Assembly (NCBI GenBank): GCA_038256935.1 | Contig: JBBSJV010000086.1 | Coordinates: 1-5,978, forward strand | Direction: 5' to 3' | Length of the DNA: 5,978 nucleotides | DNA from: JBBSJV01 sp038256935 | GTDB lineage: Bacteria > Patescibacteriota > JACMRA01 | In this document: in pieces, positions 1-5,936 of the stretch | Layout: each line of letters starts with the position of its first letter | Position numbering within the stretch: position 1 is the first letter of the stretch | Made by a program: the position numbers and the translations under genes | The notes under the pieces: model-generated | Seen by the model: only the letters and a program-made list of their open reading frames with translations | Told to the model about the DNA's origin: nothing | Database searches by the model: none

Positions 1-1
1 A

Positions 2-244
2 AGTTGTACTATCTCTACTAGAGTATATGGAAGTAATAATAGTTATACTAATATTAAAGAAGCAACTGCAAGTACTAATTCTCTTTGTTCAGGGCTTCTT
101 ACTAAACAAGCTCAAGTAGATCCTAAATGGGACTTTGAAGTCAAGATTAAAACTACTGATGGTAAATACTACCAAGCTAATCCTAGTTACTTCTTAAAGT
201 ATGGGGCTATTGGACTTGTTACTATTAGTGCAGTACCAGTTTAG
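2..244 (+). CDS. C-terminal fragment of an unrecognised, possibly secreted or surface protein
   Basis: This is an open frame from the window edge to a TAG stop, giving the last 80 residues of a protein whose start lies outside the window. I do not recognise the family. The fragment is rich in Ser, Thr, Asn and Tyr. It has two cysteines (fragment positions 2 and 29), a polar stretch with little charge (about 5-27), a segment of beta-like alternation around WDFEVKIKTTDGKYYQ (43-58), and a hydrophobic end (68-80, GAIGLVTISAVPV). That composition is common in exported or pilin-like proteins, but no signal peptide or diagnostic motif can be seen because the N-terminus is missing. The stop is followed by a short hairpin and then a strong terminator, which supports this being a real gene end. 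Confidence is fair that it is coding and low on any function. Confidence 0.6.
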   Translation, partial: SCTISTRVYGSNNSYTNIKEATASTNSLCSGLLTKQAQVDPKWDFEVKIKTTDGKYYQANPSYFLKYGAIGLVTISAVPV

Positions 245-258
245 AGTCTGGGACAAAG

Positions 259-277
259 AGGCAAAATAAATTTGCCT
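259..277 (+). repeat. Perfect 7-bp inverted repeat just after the upstream stop codon
   Basis: AGGCAAA (259-265) and TTTGCCT (271-277) can form a perfect 7-bp stem with a 5-base loop, beginning 14 bases after the TAG stop at 242-244. It is not followed by a T-run on the + strand, so it is not an intrinsic terminator by itself. It may protect the 3' end of the upstream mRNA from exonucleases or help the terminator further on. The role is inferred from position only. Confidence 0.5.
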
Positions 278-318
278 TGGTTCTAGCTAATGCTTACACA
301 TTGCTTTTCTCTCAATCG

Positions 319-395
319 CCGTGAGGCTCTCCCCGTATTTTTTTACGGGGTTTTTGTTTTGCTGGGGGATGGCGACACGGTGGTCGCCTCTACGG
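319..395 (+). other. Nested inverted repeats around the terminator, possible structured RNA
   Basis: CCGTGAGGC (319-327) can pair with GCCTC-T-ACGG (386-395): nine base pairs with one bulged T at 391, enclosing the terminator hairpin at 331-350. A second local hairpin, GGCGAC (371-376) with GTCGCC (383-388) and a 6-base loop, shares bases 386-388 with the outer helix, so the two cannot form together. A near copy of the terminator's 3' half, TACGGGTTTTG (391-401, compare TACGGGGTTTTTG at 344-356), could also pair through TACGGG (391-396) with CCCGTA (332-337). I do not recognise a known riboswitch or ncRNA family. It may be an attenuator-like leader, a compound terminator or a decayed repeat element. 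The pairings are visible, but the function is unknown. Confidence 0.35.
331..360 (+). terminator. Intrinsic (Rho-independent) terminator of the upstream gene
   Basis: CCCCGTA (331-337) pairs perfectly with TACGGGG (344-350) across a T6 loop, and the stem is followed directly by TTTTTGTTTT (351-360). This is a textbook intrinsic terminator for + strand transcription. It lies 86 bases after the upstream stop and 76 bases before the isomerase ATG. The opposite strand has no T-run after the stem, so it is unlikely to be bidirectional. It separates the upstream unit from the isomerase-mutarotase unit. Confidence 0.88.
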
Positions 396-398
396 GTT

Positions 399-436
399 TT
401 GACATTGTTTTGTTATCTGATTACTTTTATTTTATT
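399..436 (+). promoter_or_regulatory. Candidate promoter of the isomerase-mutarotase unit, near-leaderless
   Basis: A perfect TTGACA -35 box lies at 399-404, just after the terminator region. With a 17-base spacer the -10 position is TACTTT (422-427). TTTTAT (425-430) is a 20-base-spacer alternative. Both -10 candidates are weak. Starting about 7 bases after TACTTT would put the first transcribed base at about 434-435, two or three bases before the ATG at 437. No purine-rich ribosome binding site exists in the T-rich stretch 421-436, which fits a leaderless or near-leaderless mRNA. The -35 is convincing; the rest is inference. Confidence 0.45.
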
Positions 437-1705
437 ATGCTCACTATCACAGACAACAATTGGTGGCTTCACCCTTCAAATAACCCCACTGCTAAAGCTG
501 AATACGATAAAGTTATTAATAATTTTTCAGTAACTAAATCCAAGCTCCTATCTCGCAATCAAGGGTTTCACGAGTTACCAGATGATCAAAAATTAGTTGG
601 AGATCTCAAAAGAATACCAGATAAGTTTAGAAATTATTCTCAGATCGTTGTACTTGGAATAGGAGGGTCCATGCTTGGCCCTCAAGCCATCACCCAAGCT
701 CTATATCAAGGCAAAACCAAGGATGTTTTATTTGTCGATAATATTGATCCTGATTTAATAAAATCTATCACCAATAAATTAGATTTATCTGATACGGTAT
801 TTTTAGTGCAAACCAAATCAGGCGGTACTCCTGAGACTTTAGCTCAATATTTTTATTTCAAAGACCAGCTAGAGCAAAGTGATTTACAGGTCAAAAACCA
901 TATGATTTTTGTCACTGATCCAGTAAATGGCTACCTTCGAAAAGTCATAAAAGAGATGAATGTCTTGAGTTTCGAGCTGCCAAGCAATGTCGGTGGGAGA
1001 TTCAGTGTGCTTGGAAGTATTGGTTTAGTTTTAGCAGAATTATTAGAGCTTCAACCGCAAGAAATACTAAGAGGGGCAGAGCAAATTGTAGATAGAGATC
1101 TCAAATCTGATTCATCGCAGGCCTTTGATCTAGCTTGCCATTTGTTTGCAGCTTATCAAGCAGGGCAGTCAATTTCAGTTTTGATGCCGTATTCGAGTAA
1201 ACTCAAAACTGTTTCTAGTTGGTACACTCAACTACTTAGTGAATCTTTAGGTAAAACTTTAGATTTAGATGGCAAACAAGTCTTTGCTGGTTTTACTCCA
1301 TTGCAAGCGTTGGGAGCTACTGATCAGCACTCCATGCTGCAATTACTAGCTGAGGGGCCATTTGATAAAACTGTGATGTTTTTGGAAGTAGAAAAATTTG
1401 ATTACAAAGTCGATATTCCTGTCCCGCTTGAAGCTAATTCTGAAGGTTTTGAATATTTGGAAAATACTAGCTTTAATCAATTACTAGCTGCTGAGCTTTC
1501 AGGAACCCGGGATAGTTTAACTGAAAATAATCGATCCAATCTAACTCTCAAAATCGATAAAGTGGATAGCAAAAACCTCGGTCAAATCTTTATGTTTTTA
1601 CAGCTCACAGTAGCATATCTTGGTGAAATGTTAAATGTTAATACCTTCGATCAGCCAGGAGTGGAGAGATCAAAGATTTTAACTAAGAAATATTTAAACA
1701 AGTAA
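437..1705 (+). CDS. pgi: Glucose-6-phosphate isomerase (phosphoglucose isomerase, EC 5.3.1.9)
   Basis: It interconverts glucose 6-phosphate and fructose 6-phosphate in the cytoplasm (glycolysis, gluconeogenesis, pentose phosphate cycling). The 422 residues show the family landmarks in order: GIGGS (74-78); the phosphate-binding loop TKSGGTPET (126-134), in which the usual second Thr of SG-TT is Gly130; NVGGRFS (184-190) with the conserved Arg188, part of family signature 1; the catalytic base Glu269 in W262-x6-ES-LGK; ring-opening His298 in TDQHS; and signature 2 ending FDQPGVERSK (404-413) with Lys413. All catalytic residues are present. The length suits the short bacterial form (about 415-450). 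I chose ATG 437 although the frame is open from an ATG at 290: the extra 49 residues would be encoded by the terminator and hairpins and look non-protein-like, while residue 1 onward (MLTITDNNWWLHP) looks like a natural start. There is no Shine-Dalgarno sequence. The mutarotase gene begins one base after the stop, implying co-transcription. Confidence 0.95.
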   Translation: MLTITDNNWWLHPSNNPTAKAEYDKVINNFSVTKSKLLSRNQGFHELPDDQKLVGDLKRIPDKFRNYSQIVVLGIGGSMLGPQAITQALYQGKTKDVLFVDNIDPDLIKSITNKLDLSDTVFLVQTKSGGTPETLAQYFYFKDQLEQSDLQVKNHMIFVTDPVNGYLRKVIKEMNVLSFELPSNVGGRFSVLGSIGLVLAELLELQPQEILRGAEQIVDRDLKSDSSQAFDLACHLFAAYQAGQSISVLMPYSSKLKTVSSWYTQLLSESLGKTLDLDGKQVFAGFTPLQALGATDQHSMLQLLAEGPFDKTVMFLEVEKFDYKVDIPVPLEANSEGFEYLENTSFNQLLAAELSGTRDSLTENNRSNLTLKIDKVDSKNLGQIFMFLQLTVAYLGEMLNVNTFDQPGVERSKILTKKYLNK

Positions 1706-1706
1706 C

Positions 1707-2486
1707 ATGATCGAGTTTGCAAATGAATTTGGGGCAATTCAGGCTACTACAAATGGAGGACAACTACTTAGTTGGCAAGTCAAAAATAATGGGAAATTTC
1801 AAGAAGTATTATATAAAGGAAGTGAGCAAAAGAGAACTGGGATTCCAATTCTGTTTCCGTTTGCAGACCCACTGGAAAATAACATTTTCATCCCAACTGG
1901 AAAAGAGATTCCCCAGCATGGTTTTGCTCGTAATTCGATTTGGGAAGAAGTCACATGTAATAATGGAATCAAGATGAGGCTAAATTCTAAAAATTTAAAG
2001 AGGGAGTGGGAAGAGGCTTTTAATTATGACTATACTTTAGAAATAGAAATAATTTTTTTACATAATCAGCTTATTTATAAGCTATCATTAACCAACCTTG
2101 GAAAAGATTCTATTCCAATTGCCCCAGGAATCCACCCTTATTTTCCAGTAGAGCACAATCAGAAAAAAACAATCAAAACAAATCTCAGAGATTTTGATTT
2201 TGGATCCACAGATTGGGACGACTTTAACACAGCTAAATTTACAGATTTTACAAGTGAAGTAATGCATTTTGAGTTCCCAGAATACAAGCTTAAAATCAGT
2301 GAGACAAGCCCCCAAAAAACTATCGATAATCTGGTTATTTGGAGCCAAATGGAACCTCAAAAAGATGTTGATTTTATCTGCCTAGAGCCATTTACAAGAG
2401 CAACTAACGGGATAAATACTGACCCAATTTTAGTTGAGGATACTTGGTCAATGCAAGTTTGTTTTGAGGTAGATTTGCAAAAATAG
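1707..2486 (+). CDS. Aldose 1-epimerase family mutarotase (hexose or hexose-6-phosphate anomers)
   Basis: This 259-residue protein belongs to the galactose-mutarotase-like superfamily, beta-sandwich enzymes that speed alpha/beta anomer exchange of sugars. Visible landmarks in order: GGQLLSW (17-23); GIPILFPFADP (45-55), the usual G-x-P-x-x-F-P segment; QHGFAR (70-75) with the first active-site His71; LTNLGKDSIPIAPGIHPYF (128-146) with the catalytic-acid His143; and CLEPFT (225-230) with the putative catalytic base Glu227. It has no signal peptide or membrane segment, so it is probably cytoplasmic. Subfamily is uncertain: it could be a glucose-6-phosphate 1-epimerase (YeaD type) or a general aldose epimerase. 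The isomerase gene one base upstream favours a hexose-phosphate substrate, by inference. Its ATG has no Shine-Dalgarno sequence, so translation may rely on reinitiation after the isomerase stop. The stop is TAG, with no terminator hairpin after it. Confidence 0.85.
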   Translation: MIEFANEFGAIQATTNGGQLLSWQVKNNGKFQEVLYKGSEQKRTGIPILFPFADPLENNIFIPTGKEIPQHGFARNSIWEEVTCNNGIKMRLNSKNLKREWEEAFNYDYTLEIEIIFLHNQLIYKLSLTNLGKDSIPIAPGIHPYFPVEHNQKKTIKTNLRDFDFGSTDWDDFNTAKFTDFTSEVMHFEFPEYKLKISETSPQKTIDNLVIWSQMEPQKDVDFICLEPFTRATNGINTDPILVEDTWSMQVCFEVDLQK

Positions 2487-2515
2487 ATAATCAATACAAA
2501 AACTCACAAAAAAAC

Positions 2516-2550
2516 TTGACAAAGTTGCTGTTACTAGGCATTTTTAGGTT
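2516..2550 (+). promoter_or_regulatory. Candidate leaderless promoter of gyrA
   Basis: In the 64-base gap before gyrA, a perfect TTGACA lies at 2516-2521, at -35 to -30 relative to the A of the gyrA ATG (2551). If transcription starts at that A, the -10 zone is CATTTT (2539-2544) or the overlapping T-run, a poor match to TATAAT. The only purine-rich bases near the start are AGG at 2546-2548, just two bases from the ATG and too close to act as a normal Shine-Dalgarno. The geometry matches the candidate promoter before the isomerase gene. Confidence 0.42.
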
Positions 2551-5259
2551 ATGTCAGATCAAGGTAAACTTTTCGATGAAGAAAAAGATCAAACAATCAA
2601 GAATAATCAAAACGGAGATGATAAATCCGATTTAAACGAGCTTTTAGATAGAGCCCAACAAGAGCCAGTCCTACCTGAAGGAGATGTAGCAGGAGCCACT
2701 GATGAATTGACTGATGCTGGAGCCGAGATAATCCCACTTGAAACAAGCAGTGATGGAGTAGTTTCAGAAATTGTCTCACTTGAGGATCGTGTTGAGACTC
2801 GCGTACTTGAAGATGAGATGCAGAGAAGCTATTTGACTTACGCCATGAGTGTAATTGTCAGTCGTGCAATCCCAGATGTCAGAGATGGATTGAAACCAGT
2901 ACATAGACGTATATTTTACGCCATGCACAAACTGGGACTTACTCCAGGGGCTAAATACGTAAAATCAGCTCGTGTAGTTGGAGACGTACTTGGTAAGTAC
3001 CATCCTCATGGTGATGCTTCAGTCTACAACGCTCTAGCTAGAATGGCCCAAGATTTTAGTATTCGCTACCCTCTTGTTGATGGTCAAGGAAATTTCGGAT
3101 CTATCGATGGTGATAGCCCAGCGGCGATGCGTTATACAGAATGTAGATTAGATAAACCTGCTTCTTACCTGCTCCAAGATATTGAGAAAAATACAGTTGA
3201 TTTTGTAGATAACTATGATGGAAGTTTCCAAGAGCCTAAAGTCTTACCCGCTCTTCTTCCAAACTTGCTTATCAACGGGCAAACTGGTATTGCTGTAGGT
3301 ATGGCAACTGAGATCCCGCCACATAATTTAGTGGAGGTTTGTAATGCTATTATTCATCTTATAAATAACCCTGAAGCTACCATTGAAGAGCTTTGTGAGC
3401 ACATCATGGGTCCAGATTTACCAATCGGTGGTATCATCTATGGACGCAATGACATGATCTCAGCCTACAAAACAGGTCGTGGAAAATGTCTTATCCAAAG
3501 TAAATCAGAATGTTTGGAAGATCGTATTATTATCAGTGAAATACCTTACCAAGTCAATAAATCTGATTTGATCATCAAAATCGCTGAGCTTGTAAAAGAT
3601 AAAAGAGTAGAGGGAATCAAAGACATCAGAGATGAAAGTAACAAAAAAGGAATCAGAATTGTAATTGAAACCAAGCGTGAAGCTACTCCTGAAGTTGTTT
3701 TGAATCAGCTGTATAAAATGACAGATCTACAGGGCTATATTTACTTCAACATGCTAGCTTTAGTAAACGATGGAAGACAGCCAAAATTATTAAATCTTAG
3801 AGAAATTTTAGTCGAATTTGTTGCTCACAGAAAAGATGTAGTAACCCGGCGAACCCAATTTGACTTGGATAAAGCTGAAGCTGAACTGCATATTCTAGAT
3901 GGTCTAAAAATCGCTCTTGATAATATCGATGAAGTCATCAAATTAATCCGTGAATCATACGATAAAGAAGAGGCTAGTAGAAGATTACAAGAAAGATTTG
4001 AATTATCAGAAAGACAAGCCGAAGCCATCCTGCAAATGAGACTGCAAACTCTTACAAACTTGGATAAAAACAAGATCGAAAAAGAACGTTTGGAAAAGAT
4101 TGAATTGATTGCAAAACTTAGAGACATCCTTGATAATCCTTCCGTCATGCAAGCTCTTATTATCAAAGAAATCTCTGATCTGGCTGAAAAGTTCAACTCA
4201 CCTAGAAGGACTCAAGTTGTGGAATATTCACTCACAGAATACAACAAAGAAGACTTTATCGAAGAAGAAGAAGTGCTGATTCAGTTAACCAAATCTCAAT
4301 ACATAAAGGTTACGCCACTTGATACCTTTAGAACTCAAGGAAGAGGTGGTCGAGGAGTGGTGAGCTTTAACCCTAAAGATGAAGACTATGTAGTTTCTAG
4401 TTTTATTGCTAATTCTCACGATTATGTCTACGCCTTTACAAACTTAGGCCGTGTATTTAGAATGAGAGCTTTTGACCTGCCAAACGGTACCAGACAAGGA
4501 AGAGGTCAAGCCTTAGTCAATTACCTAACCTTCCAAGATGGTGAACATGTAACCAATCTACTGACCCTAACCAAGGAACAAGAAGATAATGAAAATGATT
4601 TCTTTGTCTTTGCAACGCGCAAAGGACTAGTCAAAAGAACGGCATTAAATCTGTTTAACAGAATCAGAAAAACTGGAAAGATTGCTATTGGTATCAATGA
4701 AGGTGACGAATTATTGGATGTAAAACTAAGCACCAACATTGAAGATAAAATCATCATCTCGGCAAACAACGGTAAGACTGTAATTTTTGATCGAGATAAA
4801 TTATCCCCACTTGGTCGTACAGCTCGCGGTGTAAAGGGTATTAAACTCAAAAAAGAATTTAGAGTAATTAGTTTGGATATCTCAGATCAAGAAATATTAG
4901 CTGAAGGTGAAGAAGAAAAAGCTCAAGCCTTAGTAAAATCCAAAAAAGATTCACAATTCCCAGCCCTTTTAGTCGTTACTGAAAATGGATTTGGAAAACA
5001 AACAAGTCTTACTGATTACAGACAAACAAACAGAGCAGCAAGTGGTGTAAAGACCCTGAACATGACCAAAAAGACTGGTATGCCTGTTTTAGTTCAGATC
5101 GTCTACGGAACTGAGGAAACCTTGATTCTAACTACCAGAAAAGGAGTGACAATTAGACTAGAGCCAAAAGCCTTGAATCATTTGGGTAGAAATACTCAAG
5201 GAGTGAAGGTGATAAAAGTTGGTAGCGATGACAAGGTAGTAAGTGGTAGTGTGTATTAA
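2551..5259 (+). CDS. gyrA: DNA gyrase subunit A
   Basis: With GyrB it forms the ATP-dependent A2B2 type IIA topoisomerase that adds negative supercoils; GyrA cuts and rejoins DNA and wraps it. Order in the 902 residues: an acidic, low-complexity N-terminal extension (about 1-85); the winged-helix core starting at MQRSYLTYAMSVIVSRA (90-106); KYHPHGD (149-155); the catalytic pair Arg194-Tyr195 in AAMRYTE; LINGQTGIAVGMATEIPPHN (240-259); a coiled-coil arm (about 440-545) with ILQMRLQTL (493-501); and the C-terminal beta-pinwheel (about 565-902) with a GyrA box, QGRGGRG (596-602), that marks gyrase rather than topoisomerase IV. The positions matching E. coli Ser83 and Asp87 are Ala156 and Asn160. 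The protein ends right after the last blade (VVSGSVY), without the acidic tail of E. coli GyrA. The gene is intact. No internal ATG restores the usual length except Met90, which starts too late. The esterase gene follows by 11 bases. Confidence 0.97.
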   Translation: MSDQGKLFDEEKDQTIKNNQNGDDKSDLNELLDRAQQEPVLPEGDVAGATDELTDAGAEIIPLETSSDGVVSEIVSLEDRVETRVLEDEMQRSYLTYAMSVIVSRAIPDVRDGLKPVHRRIFYAMHKLGLTPGAKYVKSARVVGDVLGKYHPHGDASVYNALARMAQDFSIRYPLVDGQGNFGSIDGDSPAAMRYTECRLDKPASYLLQDIEKNTVDFVDNYDGSFQEPKVLPALLPNLLINGQTGIAVGMATEIPPHNLVEVCNAIIHLINNPEATIEELCEHIMGPDLPIGGIIYGRNDMISAYKTGRGKCLIQSKSECLEDRIIISEIPYQVNKSDLIIKIAELVKDKRVEGIKDIRDESNKKGIRIVIETKREATPEVVLNQLYKMTDLQGYIYFNMLALVNDGRQPKLLNLREILVEFVAHRKDVVTRRTQFDLDKAEAELHILDGLKIALDNIDEVIKLIRESYDKEEASRRLQERFELSERQAEAILQMRLQTLTNLDKNKIEKERLEKIELIAKLRDILDNPSVMQALIIKEISDLAEKFNSPRRTQVVEYSLTEYNKEDFIEEEEVLIQLTKSQYIKVTPLDTFRTQGRGGRGVVSFNPKDEDYVVSSFIANSHDYVYAFTNLGRVFRMRAFDLPNGTRQGRGQALVNYLTFQDGEHVTNLLTLTKEQEDNENDFFVFATRKGLVKRTALNLFNRIRKTGKIAIGINEGDELLDVKLSTNIEDKIIISANNGKTVIFDRDKLSPLGRTARGVKGIKLKKEFRVISLDISDQEILAEGEEEKAQALVKSKKDSQFPALLVVTENGFGKQTSLTDYRQTNRAASGVKTLNMTKKTGMPVLVQIVYGTEETLILTTRKGVTIRLEPKALNHLGRNTQGVKVIKVGSDDKVVSGSVY

Positions 5260-5270
5260 TCGATTTCTCT

Positions 5271-5855
5271 ATGAAAAGAATTCTGTGTTATGGTGATTCC
5301 AATACTTGGGGACAAAATCATCTTGATCATAGTCAAAGATACGATGAAAAAACCAGGTGGACAAGGCTTAAAAATGACCAGTCAAAAGTTGAATATGAAG
5401 TAATTGAGGAAGGTTTGCGGGCAAGAACTGCAGGTACATGTGATGATCAAAACCATTATCGCAGCGGCCTTGATTATTTTAAAGTCTGTCTATTATCACA
5501 CGAACCTCTTGATATTATAATTATTTCTTTAGGAACTAATGATTTGAAAAAAAGATATAAGCAGTCTGCTGAGCAAATTTTTAATAGTCTTTGCAAGTAT
5601 AGCGAGATAAGTTCTGAGTTGATTCCAAATTGTAATATATGGTTTGTAAATCAAACAAAGTTTACTTCAATTGATACTGAATTTGTTAATTGTAACAACA
5701 CTGGAAGGATGTTAAATTCTCTGTTAAATAAATCCGATTTGAATACAATTGATATTTCAAACATTTTAATTGATAGTCATGATGGTCTGCACTATACACC
5801 AATAAATCACAGCCAAGTGGTTAAAGCTGTTATTAATAAGTTGAAAATATTATAA
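5271..5855 (+). CDS. SGNH/GDSL-family esterase, arylesterase-like
   Basis: This 194-residue serine hydrolase probably acts on small esters; its true substrate cannot be read from sequence. Block I is CYGDSNTWG (6-14) with nucleophile Ser10. Next come RYDEKTRW (23-30) and VIEEGLRARTAG (44-55), containing the block II Gly48. Block III is GTND (88-91) with oxyanion-hole Asn90, and block V is DGLHY (171-175) with the Asp171/His174 pair. The first 100 residues strongly resemble the arylesterase/acyltransferase group typified by Mycobacterium smegmatis MsAcT (recognition from memory). The middle (about 110-165) is shorter and more divergent than in that group. It has six cysteines but no signal peptide or membrane helix, so it is likely cytoplasmic. 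It starts 11 bases after gyrA with no Shine-Dalgarno sequence and is probably transcribed with it. No functional tie to gyrase is evident. A hand count of two lines gave about 27-35% G+C, at or below sampled gyrA lines (33-45%), which only hints at a different origin. Confidence 0.88.
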   Translation: MKRILCYGDSNTWGQNHLDHSQRYDEKTRWTRLKNDQSKVEYEVIEEGLRARTAGTCDDQNHYRSGLDYFKVCLLSHEPLDIIIISLGTNDLKKRYKQSAEQIFNSLCKYSEISSELIPNCNIWFVNQTKFTSIDTEFVNCNNTGRMLNSLLNKSDLNTIDISNILIDSHDGLHYTPINHSQVVKAVINKLKIL

Positions 5856-5874
5856 TCAAAGAGCAGAAAAATTT

Positions 5875-5902
5875 TTGGGTTAGTGAATTAAAGTATTATA
5901 CT
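5875..5902 (+). promoter_or_regulatory. Possible promoter after the esterase gene
   Basis: TATACT (5897-5902) matches the -10 consensus at five of six positions. TTGGGT (5875-5880), 16 bases upstream, keeps only the TTG of a -35 box. It would drive the candidate reading frame at 5937 with an untranslated leader of about 28 bases. In AT-rich sequence such matches occur by chance, so this is tentative. Confidence 0.3.
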
Positions 5903-5936
5903 AGAGAAGGTTTAGATTCGGGCATATAGGGAAAAA

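Noticed and set aside
319..395. A 77-base folded element considered as a tRNA
   Set aside because: It has no cloverleaf: there is no 7-bp acceptor with the usual D, anticodon and T arms, and no TTCNANNC T-loop sequence.
290..436. An in-frame ATG at 290 that would give the isomerase 49 extra N-terminal residues
   Set aside because: The stretch includes the intrinsic terminator and second hairpin, its translation has no family resemblance, and the length from ATG 437 fits the family.
2088..2360. Minus-strand open frame within the mutarotase gene
   Set aside because: It is antisense to a gene with clear family motifs, has no recognisable protein character, and has no start context.
2487..2515. 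A terminator between the mutarotase gene and gyrA
   Set aside because: The stretch is A-rich single-sequence with no inverted repeat, so read-through from pgi into gyrA is possible despite the new promoter.
3825..4196. Minus-strand open frame opposite the gyrA coiled-coil region
   Set aside because: Its Ser/Leu-rich composition is what reverse reading of Glu/Lys/Arg-rich coding sequence produces. It is a shadow of gyrA.
4521..4850. Minus-strand open frame opposite the gyrA pinwheel region
   Set aside because: Same reason: a Ser/Leu-rich shadow of a well-supported gene on the other strand.
437..5855. Recoding of TGA as an amino acid, known in some CPR groups
   Set aside because: All genes are full length with no in-frame TGA, and Trp is encoded by TGG. 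The absence of TGA stops among five genes is too small a sample.
5866..5875. AAAAATTTTT palindrome after the esterase as a terminator
   Set aside because: It has no GC-rich stem and no loop, so it would not form a stable hairpin.
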